Assembly: GCA_008682415.1 (NCBI GenBank)
Contig: VANK01000004.1
Location: 248,001 to 312,000 of the forward strand
Reading direction: 5' to 3'
DNA: 64,000 nt
From: Acidobacteria bacterium AB60
GTDB taxonomy: Bacteria; Acidobacteriota; Terriglobia; Terriglobales; Acidobacteriaceae
Positions 35,232-44,363 of the stretch are shown here, piece after piece. The notes beneath the pieces are model-generated. The model was not told the DNA's origin. It did no database searches and saw only the letters and a list, made by a program, of their open reading frames with translations. How positions within the stretch are numbered: the stretch's first letter is position 1; each line of letters opens with the position of its first letter. The translations under genes and the position numbers were made by a program.

Positions 35232-36569
35232 TCAGGCAGCGCCTCGGAACGTCAGCACCAGAAGCCAGGCGTTCAGGCCTGCGATGATGGCGGCCACGAC
35301 CCAGGCGGTCGCCTTCAGCCACGGGGCATTCACAAATTCACCCATTCGCTTGCGGCTGCTGGTGAATACGACCAGCGGAACCACCGCAAAGCTCAACTGC
35401 AACGACAAGATGACCTGGCTCAGAATCAGCAGTTTTTCCGTACCCTGTTCGCCGTTGATGGCCACCACCAGAATGGTCGGCACGATGGCAATGGATCGCG
35501 TGATGAGGCGGCGCGCCCAGGGCGCCACCTTCATGCGTACGAAGCCTTCCATCACCACCTGTCCGGCCAGCGTACCGGTGATGGAAGAGTTTTGTCCTGA
35601 CGCGAGCAGCGCGATAGCAAACAACGTGCTGGCAAATCCGGCGCCCACCAGCGGACTCAAAAGCTTGTAGGCGTCTTCAATGGCCGCAACCTCGACGTGC
35701 CCGCTGCGATGAAACACGGCGGCCGCCACCACCAGGATGGCCGCGTTTACAAACAGAGCAACGGTCAGCGCCAAAGCCGAGTCTGCATTGGCCATGTGGA
35801 TCGCCTCGCGCTTCCCTTCCGGCGTGCGGGCATATTGCCTGCTTTGTACGATCGAGGAATGCAGATAGAGATTGTGCGGCATGACAGTGGCGCCCAGCAT
35901 GCCGATGGCGATGTAGAGCATGGCGTGGTTGGTGACGATGTGCGTTGACGGAACGAACAAATGGAACAGCACGCTGCCGTACTCAGGCCGCGATAAGACC
36001 ATCTGAATGCAGAACATGCCCAGGATGGTTCCGATCAACGCGATGACCACCGATTCGACGACGCGGAAGCCCCAGCGCTGGAGCAACAGGATCAGGAGCA
36101 CGTCGAGCCCGGTAATGAGCACGCCCCATAGCAAGGGAATGTGAAACAGGAGGTTCAGAGCGATTGCGGAGCCAATGACCTCGGCAAGATCGCATGCCGC
36201 AATGGCGATCTCCGCCATGATCCACAGAAAGACGCTGCTCCCTCGCCCCGTGTTTTCGCGGCAGAGCTGTGCCAGGTCCCGCTCCGTGGCGATACCAAGC
36301 TTCAGGCTTAGGCTCTGCAGGAGAATGGCCATCAGATTCGAAGCCATGATGACGACCAACAGGGCGTAGCCAAACTGCGAGCCGCCTGCGATATCGGTTG
36401 CCCAGTTGCCGGGATCCATGTACCCCACGGAGATCAGAAATCCCGGCCCGAGAAAGCCCAGCAACCGCTTCCAGTAACGGGGCGAGCGCGAGAGGCGCAC
36501 ACTTGAGTAAACCTCCGGCAACGACGGTTGGACGGTGATGTCCGAAACGGGCTGGTATTCGGTAGCCAT
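35232..36569 (-). CDS. mntH: Nramp-family divalent metal (Mn2+/Fe2+) transporter
   Basis: 445 residues from the ATG at 36569. A TTG at 36602 would add 11 residues; neither site has a clear ribosome sequence. Eleven predicted membrane helices begin at about residue 40. The metal-binding DPGNW motif sits in helix 1 (YMDPGNWATD) and the GATVMPHNLYLHS motif in helix 6, which supply the Asp/Asn/Met ligands in Nramp transporters. The gene is downstream of an MntR/DtxR-type regulator with a palindrome between them, supporting manganese uptake. Confidence 0.96.
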   Translation of the reverse strand: MATEYQPVSDITVQPSLPEVYSSVRLSRSPRYWKRLLGFLGPGFLISVGYMDPGNWATDIAGGSQFGYALLVVIMASNLMAILLQSLSLKLGIATERDLAQLCRENTGRGSSVFLWIMAEIAIAACDLAEVIGSAIALNLLFHIPLLWGVLITGLDVLLILLLQRWGFRVVESVVIALIGTILGMFCIQMVLSRPEYGSVLFHLFVPSTHIVTNHAMLYIAIGMLGATVMPHNLYLHSSIVQSRQYARTPEGKREAIHMANADSALALTVALFVNAAILVVAAAVFHRSGHVEVAAIEDAYKLLSPLVGAGFASTLFAIALLASGQNSSITGTLAGQVVMEGFVRMKVAPWARRLITRSIAIVPTILVVAINGEQGTEKLLILSQVILSLQLSFAVVPLVVFTSSRKRMGEFVNAPWLKATAWVVAAIIAGLNAWLLVLTFRGAA

Positions 36570-36621
36570 AGTGGATACGGCGGGGAAGCCTGCATCTTTC
36601 AAACTCAGTATGCCATAGGAT

Positions 36622-36639
36622 CATTAATCATAGTTAATG
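36622..36639 (-). promoter_or_regulatory. Palindromic operator in front of mntH, probable MntR site
   Basis: CATTAA-TCATAG-TTAATG is an 18-bp inverted repeat with six-base arms, 53 bp upstream of the mntH ATG and just after the mntR stop. On the minus strand TATGAT, a good -10 hexamer, falls inside it, so a bound regulator would block RNA polymerase. The palindrome is seen; assignment to the adjacent DtxR/MntR protein is inferred. Confidence 0.6.
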
Positions 36640-36658
36640 CTACTTGGTTATTTTTAGA

Positions 36659-37324
36659 TTACACCGATGCTGACCGCAACCATACCGCTTCTGCGGCTGG
36701 GCGGCCGAGCGTCGAGCTTCCGGCAGGTAGTTCAATTGAAACGGTTTGATCGTAATTCTGGCTGATTACCCGGAGCGTCATCCCCGGTCCAATGCCACTA
36801 CGATGCAGAAACAGCAACAACTGGGGATCGCGCTCGTGAAGACTGGCTACCACATACTTGGAACCAGGCACTGCTTCCGAGAGCGGCACTTCTCCCTTTC
36901 GCTTCCGCTCCTCCGGCTTTTCAGGAAGCACGGCATTGCCGTGGGGACAGGCTCCGTCACCGAGCCGCTCCTGGAGTTTGGCTTCGAAGGCCGGGGAGAT
37001 GGCGTGCTCCAGCCGCTCCGCTTCTTCGTGGATTTCGTACCACTCCATCCCGAAGATCTCGCTGAGCATGCGCTCGACGAGATGATGGCGCAGGGCGGTG
37101 TTGTAGGCGGTTTCGCGACCTTTATCGGTCAGGCGTACGATTCCATCCTCGCCCACCTCGACGTAACCATCTCGCTTGAGCCGCTTCAAGGCCATGGTCA
37201 CGGCGGGCGGGGACACCTCCAGCCAGTGCGCGAGAGTCGCCGGAATCACCTGCCTTCCTTCGGCCTCCGCTTCCAGCACAGCCTTGAGGTAGTTCTCCTT
37301 CGAGACGTGAATCGAATCCTTCAT
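36659..37324 (-). CDS. mntR: DtxR/MntR-family metal-responsive regulator
   Basis: 221 residues, three-domain size. The N-terminal winged helix covers about 1-65, with recognition helix VSPPAVTMALKRLKRDGYVEV. The dimerisation/metal domain (about 66-140) has HHLVERMLSEIFGMEWYEIHEEAERLEHAIS followed by CPHGN. A C-terminal FeoA/SH3-like domain covers about 150-221. It lies directly upstream of mntH on the same strand, which favours Mn over Fe sensing, but the metal cannot be proved from sequence. No self-operator upstream of 37324 was obvious. Confidence 0.88.
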   Translation of the reverse strand: MKDSIHVSKENYLKAVLEAEAEGRQVIPATLAHWLEVSPPAVTMALKRLKRDGYVEVGEDGIVRLTDKGRETAYNTALRHHLVERMLSEIFGMEWYEIHEEAERLEHAISPAFEAKLQERLGDGACPHGNAVLPEKPEERKRKGEVPLSEAVPGSKYVVASLHERDPQLLLFLHRSGIGPGMTLRVISQNYDQTVSIELPAGSSTLGRPAAEAVWLRSASV

Positions 37325-37360
37325 GGTGTTTCCACCAGTTTAATTCGCGCGCGCTCCTTC

Positions 37361-39778
37361 TTACCGCAGCGCGTCCACGGGGTTGACTCGTGTCGCGCGG
37401 CGCGCGGGCAGATAGCTGGCCATCAGCGCCACCAGAACGAGCGCAATCGGGGCCGCAACGAAGGTCAGAGGATCACGCTCGGGGGTCTGGTAGAGCATGC
37501 CTGCCATCAGTTTTGCCAGTAAGAACGCGGCCGCCAGTCCCAACCCGACGCCGATGATCGCGAGGACAAATCCATGCTTCAACACGACGGCCAGAATGTT
37601 CTCTCGGTCCGCTCCCATAGCCATGCGCACGCCGAACTCCTGCCTCCGCTGCGCCACGGAAAACGACAGCACGCCATAGATGCCGATTATGGCCAGGAGT
37701 AGGGCCAGCCCCGCAAATCCCCCGACCAGGACAAGCAGGAACCGCGGTTGGGCCCGCGCCGCGTCCACCAGATCCTCCACGCTCTGCACATCGGTTAGTG
37801 GCTGATCCGGGTCAATCGCGGCAATCTGGGCACGCACCGCGCCGATAACCGTTTGCGGCGGTCCTTCGGTGCGCAAAACCAGGTTCATGGACGACCACGG
37901 GAGTTGCGAGAACGGCAGATACAGTTGGGGGCGGGTCTCCTGTTCCAACCCGGTATTTTTCACGTCCGCGGCTACCCCCACCACCTGCGCCGGAACCGGC
38001 CTGCGGCCCAGCACCACGTGCTCGGCAAGGGGATCCAAGCCCGGCCAATACTCCCGCACAAAGCTCTCGTTCGCAATCACGACAGGGGTTGACTGCGCCT
38101 GATCGTTCGAGTCGAACGGCCGTCCCGTTCGCAACGGGATGTGCATGGTAGAGAACCAGCCCGGGCTAACTGCCTCGATCGTCACGAAAGGCCGTTCGGC
38201 CAGCGGTCGGTCTGGCTGTCCTTGCGGAAGGACAGGAGTCACACGCACCGTGGTCAGAGGCTGCGCCGCAGAGATCGCCGCGCTGCGCACTCCCGGCACC
38301 GTCGCCGCACGGCGCAGCACCTCGTCGAAAAACGCAGTCTGCTGTGCAGGGGTGCTGTACTTCAGGGTGGAGAGCGTCAGGCTCATCGTCAACCTATTGC
38401 GTGCCTCGAACCCCGGGTCTACCGCCAACAGACGCACGAAACTGCGCACCAGCAACCCTGCGCTGATCAGAAGAATCAGGGATAGGGCGATCTGCCCAAC
38501 AACCAGCACATCGCGCGCCTTCACGCGGCCAGCGCTCGAGGACGCGCCGCGGCCCTCTTCTCGCAGCGTGCCGTTGATGTCGATTCCCGACAATTGGAGC
38601 GCCGGCGCCATACCGAACAGTATTCCGGCCAGAACAGACACAGTCAGGGTAAACAGCAGCACGCGCCAGTCGATGCCTACGGGCACGCCTTGCGGCATTT
38701 GCGCTGCGCCCCAAATTGCCAGCGCCCGGGTAGCTCCCCAACCAAGAGCAATGCCAAACGCTGCGGCGATCAGGGCCAGCAATAGGCTCTCGGTCAGCAG
38801 CTGCCCCACGATGGTGCTTCGCTTTGCTCCCAGAGCTGCGCGTACGGCCACCTCCCGCCGTCGTGCCATGGCGCGCGACAGCAGGAGGCTGCCCACGTTG
38901 CCGCAGGCGATCAGCAGGATCGCGCCGACTGCTCCCATAAGTACGAGCACCTTGCTGCGCAGTTCCCCGGCGACCACGTCGCGCAGCGGCCTGCCAGTGA
39001 GCGCGATCTGCGGATCAGCATCCGGCATCGTTGAATTTTGCCGCCGGTACTCCTCATTCAGCGCGGAAAGCTCCGTGTTCGCTTCCAGCACCGTCACGCC
39101 TGTCCGCAGACGCGCCAGCAGGTTCAGGTAGCCCACTCCCTGCCGCAGGCGCTGAGTCGGCATCAGCGAATACTCGAAATAACGCGGTGTCCAGATCTCC
39201 GCTTTTCCTACGAACGGAAAGGTCACATGAGCTGGAAGCACCCCGATCACGGTTGCCGCGGTTGCATCCAGCTTCACCGTTTGGCCCACAATCCCGGGGT
39301 CTGAGTGATACCGGGCACGCCACAGCGCATCGCTCAGCAACACCACCGGCTTGCCTTGCGGTTGGCCTTCTTCCGCCGTGAAATCCCGGCCCAATTGCGG
39401 CACCACGCCCAGGAGCGAGAAAAAATTGGGGGAGACGCGTCCCACGGCAATCTGCACCGGCTCGCCATTGCCGGTGAGGTTCAGTTGATCGTTCGCCCAC
39501 ACGGCCATTTCGCGGAACGAGCGGCTCCGGTCGCGCAGCATCTCGTAGCGCACCAGGTTCATGCTGCGATCCAGAATCTTATCGCGCACTTCCACACTCA
39601 CCAGTTGCGCCGGATCACGATAGGGGAAGGGTTTCAAAAGCAGCGCATTGATTACGGAGAAGATGGCCGAGTTCGCCCCAATGCCCAAGGCCAAGGTCAA
39701 GACGGCAGCGGCCGTAATGCCGGGAGTCCTGCCCATCAGGCGAAAGGCAAATTGCATGTTGCGCAACAGGCTCTGCAT
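37361..39778 (-). CDS. ADOP-type ABC transporter permease (MacB/FtsX family), complete
   Basis: 805 residues without the N-terminal helical extension seen in the gene at the left edge. It begins directly with the membrane segment TAAAVLTLALGIGANSAIFS. The tandem arrangement of MacB core, FtsX half (LLIACGNVGSLLLSRAMARRREVAVRAALGAKR), linker with helices VLLFTLTVSVLAGILFGMAPA and LVVGQIALSLILLISAGLLV, second MacB core and second FtsX half (QRRQEFGVRMAMGADR) is complete. It is a useful intact reference for the shortened copy at 1-2296. No ATPase gene is nearby. The function of orphan permeases is unknown. Confidence 0.92.
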   Translation of the reverse strand: MQSLLRNMQFAFRLMGRTPGITAAAVLTLALGIGANSAIFSVINALLLKPFPYRDPAQLVSVEVRDKILDRSMNLVRYEMLRDRSRSFREMAVWANDQLNLTGNGEPVQIAVGRVSPNFFSLLGVVPQLGRDFTAEEGQPQGKPVVLLSDALWRARYHSDPGIVGQTVKLDATAATVIGVLPAHVTFPFVGKAEIWTPRYFEYSLMPTQRLRQGVGYLNLLARLRTGVTVLEANTELSALNEEYRRQNSTMPDADPQIALTGRPLRDVVAGELRSKVLVLMGAVGAILLIACGNVGSLLLSRAMARRREVAVRAALGAKRSTIVGQLLTESLLLALIAAAFGIALGWGATRALAIWGAAQMPQGVPVGIDWRVLLFTLTVSVLAGILFGMAPALQLSGIDINGTLREEGRGASSSAGRVKARDVLVVGQIALSLILLISAGLLVRSFVRLLAVDPGFEARNRLTMSLTLSTLKYSTPAQQTAFFDEVLRRAATVPGVRSAAISAAQPLTTVRVTPVLPQGQPDRPLAERPFVTIEAVSPGWFSTMHIPLRTGRPFDSNDQAQSTPVVIANESFVREYWPGLDPLAEHVVLGRRPVPAQVVGVAADVKNTGLEQETRPQLYLPFSQLPWSSMNLVLRTEGPPQTVIGAVRAQIAAIDPDQPLTDVQSVEDLVDAARAQPRFLLVLVGGFAGLALLLAIIGIYGVLSFSVAQRRQEFGVRMAMGADRENILAVVLKHGFVLAIIGVGLGLAAAFLLAKLMAGMLYQTPERDPLTFVAAPIALVLVALMASYLPARRATRVNPVDALR

Positions 39779-39885
39779 GGCGTGAGCATAGCCGCTTGGC
39801 GGGACAAAATGGAAGCCTTGCGGCGAGGAAGCAAAAACGGCGGCACCCCGTCTAAGTTGTCAGGGAAACCGGCTGCGGAGCCACC

Positions 39886-41127
39886 ATGTTGAAAGCACAT
39901 ACCATCTCGACGGCATGGGCTCTTGTGCTGGTGTTCACGGCACTCGGTCGAGGGCAGCAGTCAGACGTCCCTTCTTCCGCTCCCGCGCTCCGGACGGAAA
40001 CCACGAGGGTCATGGTGCCCGCTCTGGTTCGCGCCCACAATGGCGACCTGGTTTATACGCTTACGGCCGGCGACTTCAAGCTGACGGATGATGGCGTCGC
40101 CCAGCCCCTCACGCTGGAGCCCGAAACCGGCGGGGAGCCGCTCGCCCTGGTCGTCGTAGTTGAAATCGGCGGCGCGGGCGCGAGGCAGTTCCAAAAGTAC
40201 GACACCATTGCCCCACCGCTTGCCCCCATGCTGGCCTCGATCGTAGGCAACGTGCCGCGCCAGGTGGCGGTGATCACCTTCGACAGTCATCCACAACTAC
40301 TCCAGGAGTTCACGGGTAGCCTAGACGAAGCCGCCGACGCGCTCAGCAGCCTGAAGCCAGGATGCACACGCCAGCACCATTACACGGATTGCAGGGGCCC
40401 CAATCCTATACACGACAAGCCGCTCGGAGATAACGGCGCGGCCATTCTCGACAGCCTCGAGTACGCCGTCGCTCTGTTACGTTCCAAGCCGGCGGGCTTC
40501 CGTCGCACCATCCTGCTCGTCAGCGAGACCATCGACCGCGGGAGCGAAACGACCATTCCGCAGGCCGTTCGCGACATTACCGATACCAATGCCACCATCT
40601 ACAGCATCGGCTATTCCACCGCGAAGTCGGAGGCCGCCCACTATGCCTATCGCCAATTGCCCACGCAACCGAGCGGTCGCACTCGGTTGGGCTGGCTCGA
40701 CCTTGAAAATCACCATCCCAACCCGCCGCACGGGTGCATGGGTAAAGACACCGATCCGGACCCCGACGCGACCAAGAACCGCTGGGCGCAGGCCTACGAT
40801 TGTTTGGCACAGCTCGCTCCGCCGCTCACCGTCGCCAAGATGGCCGCGATCGCAACGGTAGATGCACTGCAAACCAATGTGCCCGAGACGGTGGCGCACC
40901 TTACCGGCGGCGAGTATTTCGCCCTTGGCGACGAAAAGCACTTCGAGCACGACCTGGCGACCATCGCGAACCATCTGCCCAACCGGTACGTGCTAAGCTT
41001 TCATCCGCATTCTCCGCATCCCGGACCGCATACGCTGTCGATCACGTTGCCAGGTTTCGAAGGCCTCTCAGTTACGGCGCGCACTACGTACTGGGCCGAA
41101 CCGGCGTCGCAGGATCTACAACCCTAG
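39886..41127 (+). CDS. VWFA-related acidobacterial protein with degenerate metal site
   Basis: 413 residues, with a signal peptide (MLKAHTISTAWALVLVFTAL). The family strand RVMVPALVRAHNGDLVYTL is followed by DFKLTDDGVAQPLTLEP. The VWA-like region is recognisable by order (VAVITFDSHPQLLQEFTGS, AILDSLEYAV, TILLVSETIDRG), but where family members have DxSxS it reads VVEIGGAG, so the MIDAS site is lost. A cysteine-containing insertion (about 148-175 and 285-310) is unusual. It probably does not bind metal through MIDAS. It is divergent from the ADOP permease. Confidence 0.82.
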   Translation: MLKAHTISTAWALVLVFTALGRGQQSDVPSSAPALRTETTRVMVPALVRAHNGDLVYTLTAGDFKLTDDGVAQPLTLEPETGGEPLALVVVVEIGGAGARQFQKYDTIAPPLAPMLASIVGNVPRQVAVITFDSHPQLLQEFTGSLDEAADALSSLKPGCTRQHHYTDCRGPNPIHDKPLGDNGAAILDSLEYAVALLRSKPAGFRRTILLVSETIDRGSETTIPQAVRDITDTNATIYSIGYSTAKSEAAHYAYRQLPTQPSGRTRLGWLDLENHHPNPPHGCMGKDTDPDPDATKNRWAQAYDCLAQLAPPLTVAKMAAIATVDALQTNVPETVAHLTGGEYFALGDEKHFEHDLATIANHLPNRYVLSFHPHSPHPGPHTLSITLPGFEGLSVTARTTYWAEPASQDLQP

Positions 41128-41174
41128 ACCGATTCGCGATCTGGAACCTCGCGCGTCTCGGAGAATGGATACCC

Positions 41175-41513
41175 ATGGACACAATCCATCAATCTGCACT
41201 TCCGTTCGTTGGCATGTCCTATGAGTTTGTCGGCGCCGATCATGGGTCCACCGCCATCTCGTTCTTTCTGGTGAATAGCGACCCTGGGCGCGGGACCCGC
41301 CTGCACAAGCATGACTACGACGAGGTGGTGTACGTGATCGAAGGGCGGTCAACATGGACGGTCGGGGAGACGGTGAGATATGCCAGTCCGGGTGACATCC
41401 TCATTGTGCGTGCGGGAGAGCCACACAAATTTGAGAATAGCGGGGACGGAGTTCTGCGCCAGATCGACATCCATCTCAATGGAAAGTTCGAGACGACCTG
41501 GCTCGAGGAGTGA
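41175..41513 (+). CDS. Small cupin-domain protein
   Basis: 112 residues from ATG 41175, 47 bp after the VWFA-like gene on the same strand. A single cupin barrel is visible: motif 1 reads DPGRGTRLHKHDYDEVVYVIEG (G(X)5HXH(X)3-4E(X)6G pattern with HKHDYDE), and motif 2 includes GDILIVRAGEPHKFENSG with the last histidine. Metal-binding residues are therefore present. The substrate is unknown. A longer open frame upstream is a run-on of the overlapping region and not needed. Confidence 0.85.
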   Translation: MDTIHQSALPFVGMSYEFVGADHGSTAISFFLVNSDPGRGTRLHKHDYDEVVYVIEGRSTWTVGETVRYASPGDILIVRAGEPHKFENSGDGVLRQIDIHLNGKFETTWLEE

Positions 41514-41534
41514 CAGCATTCTTCGGCACCTCCG

Positions 41535-43565
41535 CTATTTGGCGGGAATCGGCGCTGTCGCCCAGTCCCATTCCTCTTCCGCGCGATGCATCATGGGGAT
41601 TCGATCCTCCTCGAGAATCCAGTTCTCCTTGATGAGTGAATCCAGCGCTTCAGAGTAACGGGTAAGGTACTCGTAGCGGTTCGGATAGCGCTCGGCAATC
41701 GAGGTTCGTGAGTCGTTCCGAGTTCTGCGTTCCTCCGCGTTCCGGGGAAAAGGAATGCAGGACGCTTCAAACGCCACGCGCTGATCGGGCGCCCCGATCG
41801 AGGGGTCGCGCAGGTTCCAACCAAGGTAAGTTGCAAGGGGAACGGTAATCTCAGGAAGCCGCACGCCGTCGCGCTCGTTGCCGTCGGCGTCCACCTGCGG
41901 TACCAGCACGGGGAAGGCGGCTCCCACCTTGGGCGGCTGTATTGTAAGGACCCGCCTCTCCTGCCAGCCAGGACCGAAGTCCAGGTGAAACGCTTCATCT
42001 GCCTCATGCGGTCTGCCCAGGCCGGGAATGGCGGGCTCCGCATACAGCTTCAACGGCACGAGGGTTCCATCCTTGAGATGGGGATAACGGCTCACGGGAG
42101 GAGCGGTTCCATTGCGCACCCAGGCATCCATGTTGCGGATCATAGCCCGCCAGAAATATCTGCTGGGCAGCGGTGATTGGGGAGCCTGGCCCAGGAGATC
42201 GCCTTCCCCTTTCTGCGGCGGGAAGGGCCCGCTGAAGTGCTGCAGACCGGTGAAGTGATAGATACGCACATTGGGCGAAATCGGCGCGTCCTGTTTGCCA
42301 TCTGCTGTGACGTGAATCAAGGCGGCCGCTCTTCCCCAGTACTCAAATGAGGTGTTGGAGAAAAAGATCTTCGGCACAACGCGCTGCGCCGCCGCCTTGT
42401 CCAGAAGTCCGCCGATGGCTCCGCTCACGGGGTCTTTCTCGGAAAGGTCGGTGAAAGGAAAGATATCTGTCGGGAAAAACACCGAGGACGTTGGCTCCGC
42501 GTCGCGCGACGGTTGCGCGAAGCGATAGTTGAAGCTGCCGCGGCCGGCTCCGGCGACGTGCGCCAGCACGCCGTCCAGCGCAATCCGTCCCTCTTCGTCG
42601 GCATTGAAGCCCTCGTAGAGGAAGTCGCGGAGAAAGCGCCCATTCTGCGAGATTCCTTCCCCGTATACCCGCTCCGCTGGAATCGTCGCGTCCGGGGTGT
42701 GCTTTGCATAAGACGCGAAGTCGCGAATTGCGGCAAAACCTCCGCCCGCAACGACGGGATCCCGCACAACATACACGTATTCGTAGATCTTGCCCGGCTT
42801 GAATCCTCCGTCGAGATGAATGAAGCGATCGCTCGGTTCCATCCTGCCGTTCACTTGGTGCGCAAACTGCCATTGCCCCCGCGGAATCGTGGTGCGTTCC
42901 GCGTTCCGCGAGTCGCGCACGGTGAGAGTATTCCTGGGATCATTGGGCAATGCTACCGGATACTCGGAACCGCCGAGCTCCCCGAGGATCAGGTGCCCCA
43001 GCGGTATTTCGTCCATCGGCTTGGAAGGCATCAGGTCGCCGCGCAGCAGCCCTGTGATGGTCTGACCAGCTAATTTTGCGATAGGAGCATAGAGACGCAA
43101 CGCATCGGGCCCTACTGTGTCCCACTGCCACCCGAGCGCGACGATGGTGTAGCCCGAACGCAATAGCCAGGCGTCCCCCGCATCTTTCTCGACCTTCCAA
43201 TCGCCCCCGTCGACTAAGGTGAGAATCCGGCTGTGGCCCCGGTTCGGGACCTCCAGAATCATGGACCCATTTCCTTTATGGGTATCCACCGGACGGAGCG
43301 CGGCAAAGTCGGAGGAGAACTCCACCGCGCCGTTTTTAACGTTCACGGCGTTCGCGAGGTCCACAATCGCGCGGTTGTGCACATTCAATAAGGGCAACGA
43401 GAAGTACACACGTCCCACGATCCGCTCATAGGCGCCAGCATCCCCGAAACGCTTACCGCCCAGCACCGGGGTACGGGACTTCACTTCGACGCGGGTCACG
43501 CGCGCCGAAGCGGGCCACGCGAAAACGACCAGAACTGCCAGAATAACAACCCGAAGGAGTGGCAT
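41535..43565 (-). CDS. Secreted alpha/beta-hydrolase domain protein (Abhydrolase_10 type)
   Basis: 676 residues with a signal peptide (MPLLRVVILAVLVVFAWPAS). The central part contains GEGISQNGRFLRDFLYEGFN, where the serine occupies a nucleophile elbow. Segments such as YIGRVYFSLPLLN-like YERIVGRVYFSLPL near the start, EVPNRGHSRIL and GRPHEADEAFHLDFGP fit the large acidobacterial/proteobacterial alpha/beta-hydrolase family of unknown substrate. Aspartate and histidine partners were not pinned down. It stands alone. Confidence 0.82.
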   Translation of the reverse strand: MPLLRVVILAVLVVFAWPASARVTRVEVKSRTPVLGGKRFGDAGAYERIVGRVYFSLPLLNVHNRAIVDLANAVNVKNGAVEFSSDFAALRPVDTHKGNGSMILEVPNRGHSRILTLVDGGDWKVEKDAGDAWLLRSGYTIVALGWQWDTVGPDALRLYAPIAKLAGQTITGLLRGDLMPSKPMDEIPLGHLILGELGGSEYPVALPNDPRNTLTVRDSRNAERTTIPRGQWQFAHQVNGRMEPSDRFIHLDGGFKPGKIYEYVYVVRDPVVAGGGFAAIRDFASYAKHTPDATIPAERVYGEGISQNGRFLRDFLYEGFNADEEGRIALDGVLAHVAGAGRGSFNYRFAQPSRDAEPTSSVFFPTDIFPFTDLSEKDPVSGAIGGLLDKAAAQRVVPKIFFSNTSFEYWGRAAALIHVTADGKQDAPISPNVRIYHFTGLQHFSGPFPPQKGEGDLLGQAPQSPLPSRYFWRAMIRNMDAWVRNGTAPPVSRYPHLKDGTLVPLKLYAEPAIPGLGRPHEADEAFHLDFGPGWQERRVLTIQPPKVGAAFPVLVPQVDADGNERDGVRLPEITVPLATYLGWNLRDPSIGAPDQRVAFEASCIPFPRNAEERRTRNDSRTSIAERYPNRYEYLTRYSEALDSLIKENWILEEDRIPMMHRAEEEWDWATAPIPAK

Positions 43566-43649
43566 GCGGGGAGCATACCAGCCGAGGCGCCGGATCGGAG
43601 GCGGAAGTGAAGCCGGTCCGCAGTCAACGCGTACTCGGCGCTCGATAGA

Positions 43650-44312
43650 TCAGGGAAGGAAGCTTAACTTGATGGTACTTTGATCGACGACAGCCTTGAT
43701 TCCCGTCAGATCGCGAACAAGATAGTCCGCCTTGGAGAGATCCTGCGATTCGTGCGCGAACATGGTGGCAATTACCGTACAACCGGCGGCATGACCCGCC
43801 TGCACCCCCGACCCTGAATCCTCAAAGACGACGCAGTCTTGCGGCGAAAGGCCAAGGAGAGCAGCGCCGGCAAGGTAGGGCGCTGGATTCGGCTTGCCTT
43901 CCGACACGCTGTTCCCATTCACGAAGTGTCGGGGGATCGGTATACCGGCGGAGGCAAGCCGAACACGCGCCAGCCGATCGGTGGCGCTGGTAACAACCGT
44001 CCATTGGTCGGGAGGCAGCGAGGCAATCAGTTCCTGAACCCCGGGAAGCACTGCGATATCGGCAGTGTCGTCCACCTCGAACTGCTCCAGGATCTCGAGT
44101 TCTTCTTCACCATTCAGGTCGGGACGAAGCGCAGTCAGGCTCTCGATCGCCCGACGACCGTGAATTACGCTGATGGCGTGCGCGGGATCGACCCCACGCA
44201 TTTGCGACCAGCGGGTCCAGCTTCTCTCGACTGATCCGAGGGACGAGATGAGAATGCCATCCATGTCAAAGAGAACGCCTTGGCAGGTGACGGTGACCGG
44301 GGAAGATGCCAT
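43650..44312 (-). CDS. HAD-superfamily sugar-phosphatase-like hydrolase
   Basis: 220 residues. The HAD motif I DxD is FDMDGILISS; motif II is VVTSAT; motif III is GKPNPAPYL; motif IV is VVFEDSGSGVQAG. The cap is the alpha-helical C1 type as in beta-phosphoglucomutase and 2-deoxyglucose-6-phosphatase. The order and LPGVQELIASLPPDQWTVVTS resemble sugar-phosphatases. The natural substrate is not evident. It lies 51 bp downstream of the AsmA gene, on the same strand. Confidence 0.88.
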   Translation of the reverse strand: MASSPVTVTCQGVLFDMDGILISSLGSVERSWTRWSQMRGVDPAHAISVIHGRRAIESLTALRPDLNGEEELEILEQFEVDDTADIAVLPGVQELIASLPPDQWTVVTSATDRLARVRLASAGIPIPRHFVNGNSVSEGKPNPAPYLAGAALLGLSPQDCVVFEDSGSGVQAGHAAGCTVIATMFAHESQDLSKADYLVRDLTGIKAVVDQSTIKLSFLP

Positions 44313-44363
44313 GCCCCTATTCTAGCGATCGCAGCAATCCAGGTCGCGCCAGGGTACGGCGCG

